In this document: positions 1 through 7,600 of the stretch, piece by piece
Position numbering within the stretch: position 1 is the first letter of the stretch
Layout: the number at the start of each line of letters is the position of its first letter
Source: Legionellales bacterium
GTDB lineage: Bacteria > Pseudomonadota > Gammaproteobacteria > Legionellales > Legionellaceae
Direction: 5' to 3'
Assembly: GCA_026399195.1 (NCBI GenBank)
Contig: JAPLRK010000069.1
Location: 28,631-67,789 of the forward strand
DNA: 39,159 nucleotides
Made by a program: the position numbers and the translations under genes
Notes under the pieces: generated by a model
The model's input: only the letters and a program-made list of their open reading frames with translations
What the model was told of the DNA's origin: nothing
The model's database searches: none

Positions 1-58
1 TGTTGGTATGTTTTTTACCAGAGAAGCCGTGTGATGCTTGAGGTAAATCCTAAGCAAA

Positions 59-949
59 CTAAAGTATCACCTTCGACAGAGCACAAAAACCTGATTTTTT
101 CCCCGCAACAAAGAAACCTGCCACAGCACTTTTTTGAACCATCAAAGGGGTCAAGACCACGTGAAAGCTCGGGGCGGTCAAACGAATGTGCCTAGATCCG
201 TTAGCATCTTCCGAGACTTGGACGAACTGGGACATCGGCACCGATTCGCCTTGCTCATCACGAAAACCTGCAACGGCGCCCCGAATCACATCGGGTTCTA
301 CCATATTCACCGAATAGAATCCCTCGCCATCCATAAAACGGCATAACACGCCGGTGAATGGGTGTGGTTTTTCTTTTTGTGCCGTGATGCCAATGAGCCG
401 AAACCACGCATTTTGGGCCGTCACGAATTGTTCTTTTTGATCAACCCCAACTTGTACATGACCGTTCAAACGACTGGTTTGGGTGATCAAAAGTTCAACG
501 CCTGAGCGCATGTTTTGCACAACAGGCATCGTTTCAGACGACGAGCGGAGCCTGTCCACTTTGAAATTAAAGCCTTTCTTATCTTTTGTTTTTAAACCAA
601 AGATAAAACTTTCATTGATGGGATTAAAACGCATAAAGGCACGGCCCACTTGCCAAGAGTACGGCGTATGGGTGTGAATCAACGCCTCACTCTCATCTAA
701 CAACACCACCTGCTGCGTTTGAGCATCAAACAGGGCTGCTAAGGTATGAAATTGCTCACCCTCTCGCTGCATTTGAAAAAAATAGCCATAGTTATCTCCG
801 TTTTCATTGGAGACCATGCCTGAAAACACCCAATTGGCCTGAGTGGGATCGGGGGGTAAGAAACTTTGCGAGTCCACCAGGTCTTCGGCAAATATCGAAC
901 CACTGATGAGCAACATCAAACCCGCAAACAACCTATTTATTTTGTCCAA
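59..949 (-). CDS. Predicted secreted/periplasmic protein of unknown function
   Basis: I do not recognise this protein with confidence. I chose the TTG start at 947-949 because it follows the sequence TAAGG by nine bases and gives a clean Sec signal peptide: Lys and Arg, then the hydrophobic stretch LFAGLMLLISGSIF, then a likely cut after SIFA. An upstream ATG at 1003 would overlap lpxK by about 40 bases and put a non-signal-like extension in front. The mature protein of roughly 275 residues alternates short hydrophobic and polar stretches, as in a beta-rich fold. The N-terminal part (W-x-F-S-G, then G-D-x-Y-G-Y-F-F-Q) is faintly like lipocalin-type CrtC/AttH proteins, but this is only a hint. 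It lies 11 bases after lpxK on the same strand, so it is probably the last gene of the msbA-lpxK transcript. A role at the cell envelope would fit but is not shown. Confidence 0.6.
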   Translation of the reverse strand: MDKINRLFAGLMLLISGSIFAEDLVDSQSFLPPDPTQANWVFSGMVSNENGDNYGYFFQMQREGEQFHTLAALFDAQTQQVVLLDESEALIHTHTPYSWQVGRAFMRFNPINESFIFGLKTKDKKGFNFKVDRLRSSSETMPVVQNMRSGVELLITQTSRLNGHVQVGVDQKEQFVTAQNAWFRLIGITAQKEKPHPFTGVLCRFMDGEGFYSVNMVEPDVIRGAVAGFRDEQGESVPMSQFVQVSEDANGSRHIRLTAPSFHVVLTPLMVQKSAVAGFFVAGKKSGFCALSKVIL

Positions 950-960
950 AGTGCAAAGCC

Positions 961-1956
961 TTATCGTAAATATTTTTTTAAGAGCGCCCCAAAGACTTCC
1001 CAAAAAGAGTCTTCAATCGTCGCCTCCACCGGTAAATAATACATAGCATCGGTCGCAAAGGATTCACATTTTACCGCGTCTTTTTCTGTCATCACCACTG
1101 TTTTTTCAGAAACTGCAAAATCTTTTATTTGAAAAGGATGATGGTCTGGAAAAACATAAGCGCGAAACGACAAACCTAACGCTTTTAAGGTTGTAAAAAA
1201 TCGGCCTGGATGACCAATCCCTGCAACGGCTGCAACCGGTTGAATGAGTGCCGACGAAGGGGAAATAGTATCACTCAGAAGTGATTTGATGTCGCCAGGC
1301 ACCATATCCATCCGATACACTTGGACATCCTGCCCAAGAGGCTCCCCGGGGCCATTGACCACCAACAAATCCACTTCATGCAAACGTTTGGAACTTTCTC
1401 GCAAAGGTCCTGCCGGCAAACACAGCCCATTCCCCAGTCCACGCAATCCATCGATGACCGCGATTTCAATGGACCGACCCATCGCATAGTGCTGCAAACC
1501 ATCATCACTGATGACCACGTCAATCGCATGCTGTTTCAGTAGATATGCCACAGCATCCACTCGATGAGGTGCGATGACGACTGGACTTCCCGTCTTTCTA
1601 GCGATAAGCAAAGGTTCGTCACCGGCAAGGGCTACCAAGGTGTGAGCGCTGACTTCAAGAGGAAACGCATCAGCGCTCGAACCGTATCCACGGCTGACAA
1701 CCCCTACACGATGGCCTTCCGCCTGTAAATATTTCACCAAGGCTATCACCAAAGGCGTTTTCCCAGCCCCCCCTACCGTTAGATTACCAACCACGATGAT
1801 AGGAACAGCACTTGGTCGTTGTCGATATTGCAAATAATGTCGACGAACATAAATCAGCACGCGATAAATGTTTGCGAATGGCCACAGCAGCCACCGCACG
1901 GGATGGTGACCGTACCATACTTTATCAACTATCCACGTCTTTATTTGAAGCCCCAT
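961..1956 (-). CDS. lpxK: Tetraacyldisaccharide 4'-kinase LpxK
   Basis: This inner-membrane kinase adds the 4'-phosphate to the tetraacyldisaccharide 1-phosphate precursor of lipid A. The protein has 331 residues, the usual length for LpxK. The N-terminus has the typical amphipathic/membrane segment (WYGHHPVRWLLWPFANIYR), and the P-loop GGAGKTP is at residues 62-68, followed by the family block VGVVSRGYG and the DDGLQH motif of the active site. The ATG at 1954-1956 shares one base with the msbA stop (TGATG), which indicates translational coupling. A TTG one codon earlier (1957-1959) is a possible alternative start; GGAAG lies upstream of both. Pairing with msbA is the classic arrangement: LpxK completes the lipid A precursor and MsbA flips the finished molecule. 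No key residue appears to be missing. Confidence 0.95.
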   Translation of the reverse strand: MGLQIKTWIVDKVWYGHHPVRWLLWPFANIYRVLIYVRRHYLQYRQRPSAVPIIVVGNLTVGGAGKTPLVIALVKYLQAEGHRVGVVSRGYGSSADAFPLEVSAHTLVALAGDEPLLIARKTGSPVVIAPHRVDAVAYLLKQHAIDVVISDDGLQHYAMGRSIEIAVIDGLRGLGNGLCLPAGPLRESSKRLHEVDLLVVNGPGEPLGQDVQVYRMDMVPGDIKSLLSDTISPSSALIQPVAAVAGIGHPGRFFTTLKALGLSFRAYVFPDHHPFQIKDFAVSEKTVVMTEKDAVKCESFATDAMYYLPVEATIEDSFWEVFGALLKKYLR

Positions 1957-3722
1957 CAAATAAGCACTTCCGTTGGCTCCACACTCATCTGTTGAACTCG
2001 GTAAAGTTGGGCGTACTGGCCATTTTTAACCAAGAGTTGCAGATGAGAGCCAAGCTCAACAACTCGCCCATGTTTCATCACCACAATCTTATCCGCGCGT
2101 TGGATGGTAGATAATCGATGTGCAACGACTAAGGTGGTGCGATGCTTCATCAATTTTTTTAATGCCTCTTGGATATAATGCTCGGATTCACTGTCTAAAG
2201 CTGAGGTGGCTTCATCCAGAATCAGAATGGGGGCGTCCTTCAAAATAGCCCGAGCAATGGCTAAGCGCTGGCGTTGTCCACCCGACAACAGCACCCCATT
2301 TTCACCGATTTTCGTGTCATAACCTTGTGGCAATTGTTGAATAAATTCATCAGCATACGCTTGTACAGCCGCTTGGATGATTTGCTCTCGACTCACATCA
2401 AAGCGACCATAAGCGATGTTGTTTGCGAGCGTGTCATTGAACAAGGTCACATGCTGACCGACCAAGGCGATTTGCTGGCGTAAACTTTTGAGGGATAAGT
2501 CATTGACGGGCGTGCCATCCAACAGGATTCTGCCCGAACTGACCTCGTAGAATCGTGGCACAAGGCTCGCAAGGGTTGTTTTCCCACTTCCAGAATGTCC
2601 AACCAGTGCCACCGTTTCACCCGCCTGGATCTTAAAATCCACATCATGAAGCACCCGTTGTCCTTCTCGGTAGGCATAAGAAACGTGCTCAAACTCAATG
2701 CACCCTTTCGCTTTTTGAGGGATAATTCGACCCATCTCGGTTTCGATCGGTTGATCTAATAAAGAAAAAACGCTATCCGCCCCTGCCAATCCGCGTTGAA
2801 TGCTAGCGTTTAAAGTGGTCAGCGTTTTCATAGGTTTGATGAGTTGCACCATGGCGGCGATGATCGCAAGAAAAGATCCTGCGGTGATGATGATAACGGT
2901 TGACAATTGAATAGAGGCAAAAATAATCATGGCAATGCCAATAGCAATGATACTTTGAACCCCAGAGACATTGATGGCTTTACTCACAGCCACTTTCATA
3001 TCATTTCGGCGAGAGGTTTCCGTTGCCTGATTGAATTTTTTGACTTCATAGTCTTCGCCCCCAAAAATGCGCACGACTTGGTATCCGTCAATGGCTTCTC
3101 CTGCAATTTCCGTCACTTCTCCCATGGTTTTTTGGACCTTGTGACTGATTCGTCGCACGCGTTTGTTTGTAAAACTCACCAAAATAGCAATGAACGGGAT
3201 GGTCAATAAAAACATCAAGGACAACTGCCAACAGATGACCAACATGACAGTCAACAACCCTATCACCAAACACAGGTTTTGCACAAAATCAGTCAGGGCG
3301 TCAGCACTGACTTGAGCCACCTGCTCAACATCATAAAGAATTTTTGACAGCAATTGACCTGAGGTGGCTTCATCATAATAATCCGAGGGTAATCGAACGA
3401 TATGAGCAAATACCCGTTGACGAAGCACATTCACCACAGAGCGTGCAACGGAAGTCATACAGTAACTCCCCATAGCACTCACCAGCCCACGAGCAGTGAC
3501 CCCAAACAACACAAGCAATGGGATTCTCTTCACAAACTCAATATCCACATGAATAAATCCCTTATCGAAAAAGGGCCGCATCAAATAAGTAAAGCCTGCG
3601 TCAATGCCCGAATAAAGCATGTTAGCAACTAACCCTAACAAAAGCATAGGCCAAAAAGGCTTCACATCAACCAACAATCGCCGATAAAGAGGAAGGGCCT
3701 TGACATGTTTTTGTTCTTTCAT
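1956..3722 (-). CDS. msbA: Lipid A export ABC transporter MsbA (fused permease/ATPase)
   Basis: This homodimeric ABC exporter flips core-lipid A across the inner membrane. The N-terminal half is a six-helix transmembrane domain with several long hydrophobic segments. The C-terminal half is a complete ATPase: Walker A GHSGSGKTT at residues 375-383, signature LSGGQRQRLAIARA, Walker B ILILDEATSALD and the switch histidine in VVAHRLSTI. With the ATG at 3720-3722 the product has 588 residues, close to the 582 of E. coli MsbA. An ATG three codons earlier (3729-3731) is an equally possible start. The open frame runs on to 3818, but that extension encodes an unrelated sequence and covers the likely promoter and a dispersed repeat, so I excluded it. 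It is the first gene of msbA-lpxK-secreted protein. Confidence 0.95.
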   Translation of the reverse strand: MKEQKHVKALPLYRRLLVDVKPFWPMLLLGLVANMLYSGIDAGFTYLMRPFFDKGFIHVDIEFVKRIPLLVLFGVTARGLVSAMGSYCMTSVARSVVNVLRQRVFAHIVRLPSDYYDEATSGQLLSKILYDVEQVAQVSADALTDFVQNLCLVIGLLTVMLVICWQLSLMFLLTIPFIAILVSFTNKRVRRISHKVQKTMGEVTEIAGEAIDGYQVVRIFGGEDYEVKKFNQATETSRRNDMKVAVSKAINVSGVQSIIAIGIAMIIFASIQLSTVIIITAGSFLAIIAAMVQLIKPMKTLTTLNASIQRGLAGADSVFSLLDQPIETEMGRIIPQKAKGCIEFEHVSYAYREGQRVLHDVDFKIQAGETVALVGHSGSGKTTLASLVPRFYEVSSGRILLDGTPVNDLSLKSLRQQIALVGQHVTLFNDTLANNIAYGRFDVSREQIIQAAVQAYADEFIQQLPQGYDTKIGENGVLLSGGQRQRLAIARAILKDAPILILDEATSALDSESEHYIQEALKKLMKHRTTLVVAHRLSTIQRADKIVVMKHGRVVELGSHLQLLVKNGQYAQLYRVQQMSVEPTEVLI

Positions 3723-3749
3723 AGGCTTCATTCGAAAAAAATTTGCTCG

Positions 3750-3779
3750 ATTGTACCTACTATTAAGCTGAAGCGCCAA
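3750..3779 (-). promoter_or_regulatory. Candidate sigma-70 promoter for msbA-lpxK
   Basis: On the minus strand, TTGGCG (3774-3779) and TACAAT (3750-3755) are separated by 18 bases, four and five of six matches to consensus. Transcription would start a dozen or so bases before the msbA start codons. The match is moderate, and no operator is evident. Confidence 0.4.
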
Positions 3780-3804
3780 TTTGCGCTGGGCGAGGCACAG
3801 TATC

Positions 3805-3818
3805 TGTCCAGAGTCCAA
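3805..3818 (+). repeat. Solo copy of dispersed 14-base end motif TGTCCAGAGTCCAA
   Basis: This is identical to the right end of the 223-bp element at 13496-13718 (bases 13705-13718). No matching left end is found in the 250 bases on either side, so it is a solo remnant or an independent short repeat. It sits between the msbA promoter and the toxin-antitoxin promoter. Confidence 0.6.
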
Positions 3819-3824
3819 ACCATA

Positions 3825-3853
3825 TAGACAAAGATATTAATGTATATTATAGT
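3825..3853 (+). promoter_or_regulatory. Sigma-70 promoter of the toxin-antitoxin module
   Basis: TAGACA (3825-3830) and TATAGT (3848-3853) lie exactly 17 bases apart, each five of six matches to consensus. The surrounding AT-rich run at 3838-3866 is made of TATATT/AATATA-type half-sites and overlaps the -10 box. That is where an autoregulating antitoxin complex would be expected to bind. The operator function is inference. Confidence 0.6.
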
Positions 3854-3882
3854 ATATATTATATATGCGACGGAAATTCATC

Positions 3883-4113
3883 ATGAATCATACACTTTAT
3901 TTTAAAGACGACCATTTATTTTTAGAGTTTAAAGAAAAGGCAAAACAAAAAGGATCCATGAGTGATGCCTTGAGCGAGGCACTTCAACTTTGGTTGTTAC
4001 ATAAAAATCGTGGTTGGCCTGAAGAATTATTGAATATGAAACCCGTCATAGATGACTATAGAATAGAGTCGGGAAGAACTGATCTGCACTTTGAAGAAAA
4101 GGATTACTTTTAA
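3883..4113 (+). CDS. Putative antitoxin of a type II toxin-antitoxin module
   Basis: A small protein of 76 residues, taken from the ATG at 3883, which has GGAA eight bases upstream. An ATG at 3865 would add six residues but overlaps the promoter's downstream region. The N-terminal half reads as a short beta strand (HTLYFKD) followed by two helices (around residues 9-22 and 24-37, the second containing SMSDALSEALQLWLL). That is the layout of a ribbon-helix-helix DNA-binding domain. The acidic, disorder-prone C-terminal tail would be the toxin-neutralising part. Its TAA stop is directly followed by the ATG of the PIN-domain toxin, so the two are translationally coupled. It probably represses its own promoter as a complex with the toxin. 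The family name is uncertain; the role comes mainly from context. Confidence 0.75.
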   Translation: MNHTLYFKDDHLFLEFKEKAKQKGSMSDALSEALQLWLLHKNRGWPEELLNMKPVIDDYRIESGRTDLHFEEKDYF

Positions 4114-4521
4114 ATGTATTTATTAGATACGTGTACTGTGAGCGATTATGTAAAAGTGTACAGCAAAAAATTAAATCATACGTTGACCTCACATGATCCT
4201 TCTTATATTTATCTTTCTGCAATTACTATTGAAGAAATTGAGTTTGGTTTGGTCAAAAATGAAGACGCCAAAAAAAAATTAGGTGGGCGAATTAATCTTT
4301 TCATAGAAACCATTTCTGAACATCATATTTTACCTATTGATTTTTCGGTTGCTAAACTTGCAGGTAAAATTCGTGCACAACTTCAAAGTAGTGGTAAAAT
4401 AATTGGCCAGTATGATATTTTAATTGCGGCCACGGCCATAGCCAATGATAAAACACTAATAACGTCTAACACCAAGCATTTCCGTGATATTCCTTTACTT
4501 AATTTGGAAGATTGGCGCTGA
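4114..4521 (+). CDS. vapC: PIN-domain ribonuclease toxin, VapC/FitB-like
   Basis: A 135-residue PIN domain, the usual size for VapC toxins, which are Mg-dependent RNases cutting tRNA or other RNA when the antitoxin is lost. The acidic active-site set is visible: Asp5 in MYLLDT, Glu40/Glu41 in the ITIEEIEFG segment, Asp101 in GQYDILIAATA, and the C-terminal S-N-T-K-H-F block followed by IPLLNLEDW, which is typical of the FitB/VapC subgroup. The start ATG follows the antitoxin TAA with no gap; AAGGA lies ten bases upstream inside the antitoxin gene. All catalytic positions are intact, so it should be active. Such modules move between genomes, and this one sits between the divergent msbA operon and an unrelated giant gene. 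Confidence 0.92.
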   Translation: MYLLDTCTVSDYVKVYSKKLNHTLTSHDPSYIYLSAITIEEIEFGLVKNEDAKKKLGGRINLFIETISEHHILPIDFSVAKLAGKIRAQLQSSGKIIGQYDILIAATAIANDKTLITSNTKHFRDIPLLNLEDWR

Positions 4522-4586
4522 TGATCGGATCATATCATGAATTTTTTATAAACACTGGAAATTCCTGGTTTGCAAGAGATAAATGC

Positions 4587-4615
4587 TTTACTTTAAGCTA
4601 GTTTGGGCTTAAAAT
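4587..4615 (+). promoter_or_regulatory. Candidate promoter with inverted repeat for the 1926-residue protein
   Basis: TTTACT (4587-4592) and TAAAAT (4610-4615) are 17 bases apart. Between them lies a perfect 7-base inverted repeat, TTTAAGC (4592-4598) and GCTTAAA (4607-4613), with an 8-base spacer. That position is where a regulator would compete with RNA polymerase. The regulator is unknown. Confidence 0.45.
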
Positions 4616-4660
4616 GAACGATAAAAATGACTTCTTGTATTCTATAGGACCGATTGATAA

Positions 4661-7600
4661 ATGAATTTTTTCATTTCCAAAGTATTGCGTAAACTGGGCC
4701 TATTGGTCCCTCTACACCACACAGAAGATACGCCAACGCATGAGATGATTGGTGAGCTGCGACCGGAATCCTTAACCGGAAGCAGTCCCAAAGTAGCATT
4801 TTCTTGCAAAAGAACCGTGGCCTCCACTGAGGAGCGGTACAAAACAATCATCCTGAGCAATATCAACTCCTTTACTTTTGTGAATGACGTTTGTAATGCC
4901 TTGCTGAAGGAAGGGGCGAAACCAAAAAACATCCAACATAGCAAGGTCCACTGCCATTGTCTGGAGGTTGTAGCTCTGTTGATGGAACGAAGCAAGATTT
5001 CGATTCGTGCAGTTTCTGATGGCAAATTAGTATCCATCCAAAATGAACCTATCCTGCGCTCTATCAAATTCGAGCCATTACCAGAAAAATGGGCTGAGTT
5101 ATGTTTATTGCCCGATGAATCACGAGATGATATCGAAGAGCTCAACCCGGCCGGATTTGCACAATTAATTTTGCTTGACCATCGCTATTTTTATTTGGGT
5201 AAAATGATAAAGCACTATGATGATTTTTGCGCTTTACTCGATGGTGATGATTCCCCGGAGGTCTTAACGTTTGATTTTTCAGAAATCAAACCAATGGAAA
5301 ATTCTTGGTTTGATCGCGCAAAAAAAGAACGAGGCGTCGTTCGGCCTGTTTTTACACAGTTGCAGCATCTTCAGATTTTCGGTGATATCCATGACGACAT
5401 CATCGAATATGAGCACATTTCTGCGCATCAGGTTGACTTGATCCGAGCAGTCCATGAACAGACTCAAACGCTTCAATCGCTTTGTTTGCCCGTTAATGCG
5501 CTTCATGAGGGCAATCCAGCTTTTAATATTTTAGCGGTTTCGATTAGCAATCCGACTTGTAAGGTGTCTTACATTGATCCCAAAAAAACAATCAGCGTGC
5601 TAGCACCCAATGGTTCATCCATCGATTTTGCGAGCCATGTGAAAATACAGAATTTGGAGGAACTTCATCCCGATCTGAGGCTCTTTAATCAACAAAGAAG
5701 TGCATTTGAATCGAGGATCCCTGAAATCTTGGCGATTGAAACGAAGAACAATCGCCTCACGCGCTTAGACGTGAACGTCAAAAACCTTTTTTTGTCCAAT
5801 TCGATGAGGTCCAAATCTGAAGATCTCGGCTTATCGGCTGAATATTTAACGGAGCTTTATCTTCGAACAGATGGAAAAGGCATTTCGGTGGGCGCTCTTT
5901 TATCGTTGTTACGATCTTTACCACGCCTCCGAAAATTATCCGTGGATCGATTGTGTTACAATTCAAAATTCCAACCGACGGAATTTATGGAGTCCCTCTC
6001 AGCGCGCAATGCCCCTTGCCGTTATTTAAATGAACTAACCATTGAAAGCTTTGATGATGGTTCTCAGAGCTTATGCTCTATTTTACCGTTGATGCCTCAT
6101 CTGGAACGCTTGCATATTAAGACCTTTTGCGACGACCTAAGTGCTGATCCACATTTAAGCAAGATCCCTAAACTCAAGTATTTGCATTCGTTTCATGTTG
6201 AAGACTCCATACCGGAGTTATCTGCCTTTATCATGTTACATTTAATTGACCCGGGCCCAAATTTTATCTGGTGCGCGCCAATCCATTCTGACCCGTCATT
6301 GAACAACGAAGAGAGGCTGGCATTTCAAAAAAAAGTACAACCCATGGTCTCGAAATTAAAGCGGTGGGTTTCCAATGAATTCGGCATTCAATTTATAGAA
6401 AGGTTTCATCATTCTGAATGCGTGTCGTACGCCCTACCTGATTCCTCACCAGACAAAACGACTATCGATAATGCATCACCGACTGAACCCTTTATTTTAT
6501 CCAATCCAATTTCAGAGACCGTCTCGTTCGCTGGATTGGATGAGAATACACTGAATACAACGGGTGATCCCATTCACCTGAATCTCTATTTTTCGCATAG
6601 AGGGGGTGCTGTTCCGACTGAAAATTGTCGTTATTTCGTACAAACAACCCTATCAACGGAAAATACTGCCGTAGCAGAACAACCCACTTTGTCCGCCACA
6701 CCGCTATTACAAGAAAGCTTATTGGATCAACAAGTCTTAGGGATGGGAACATTTTTAATTTCCCGGGAACCATTATACTTACCCGCGCTCACGATGCGCG
6801 ATAAAGTGATCACTTATTCGACCGTTCCAACGCTAACGCTTGTTTTTTGTTGGAATGAGGGGCTTGGTCAATGGGGCGTGAAACACTTAGATACGGCGGA
6901 TCCCAGCCAATATGTCATCACCCTCAAATGGCTTATCCAAGTACCTGCTGAACCCATACGTCCCCTGTTGCACGTCGAAGCGGTTGCTGATTTCTCGTCT
7001 CTTTTACAGTCTAGTCTTTCTCAATTACGCTTTGAATACAATGAAGATAGATTAACCCATCGTCTAATGGACAGCGAATCAAAACAGTATTTGCAAGGAA
7101 GGGTTGAAAGACGAGATGTTTTAAAGGCATTGCATCGCTATTGCACGGCGTTTACCCAAGCGCCCTTGTCACGTACAAGCACGACTCCCCTTGACAGCTT
7201 AAATCTTTTACTGCAAGAACAAAAAGGCGTCTGCAGACACCGAGCACGCGTTTTTTATGAAGTTGCCAAGGCACTGGGATTTCCATGTCGATTCATTGAA
7301 AATGTCCTCCATGCTTTTGTAGAAGTCTGTGTTGACGATAAATGGGTCGCTTATGAGTTAGGCGGCGGATCTTTTGGCGCAGGACAAACCTTCATTTCTC
7401 ATACCATGGCGAATCCAAGCGCGGAACATCGTGAACGTATTCGAGCCAGCAATCCCTTTTTACAGCCAAAGATCCGGCCAACCTTAGCCCATTTAGAAGC
7501 ATCTTTTGCACGTACGTGCACCACTTCATCAAATAACTTGCAAGAAATCCCCTCATCCGCCCTGCGGGCACCTTCTCCCCATGTCTGGGGAGAAGGGAAT

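Noticed and set aside
950-1003. ATG start at 1003 for the secreted protein
   Set aside because: It overlaps lpxK by more than 40 bases and hides the signal peptide; the TTG at 947-949 has a better-placed TAAGG.
3723-3818. Longer MsbA starting at 3818
   Set aside because: The extra residues are unlike the family and cover a promoter and a dispersed repeat; the start near 3722-3731 gives the standard length.
4522-4560. Terminator hairpin after the toxin gene (ATGATC/GATCAT followed by a T-run)
   Set aside because: The complementary bases leave almost no loop, so a stable stem is unlikely.
4642-5145. Antisense open frame over the start of the 1926-residue gene
   Set aside because: It is a shadow frame without a ribosome-binding site or recognisable protein features. 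The same applies to the other frames inside the large genes.
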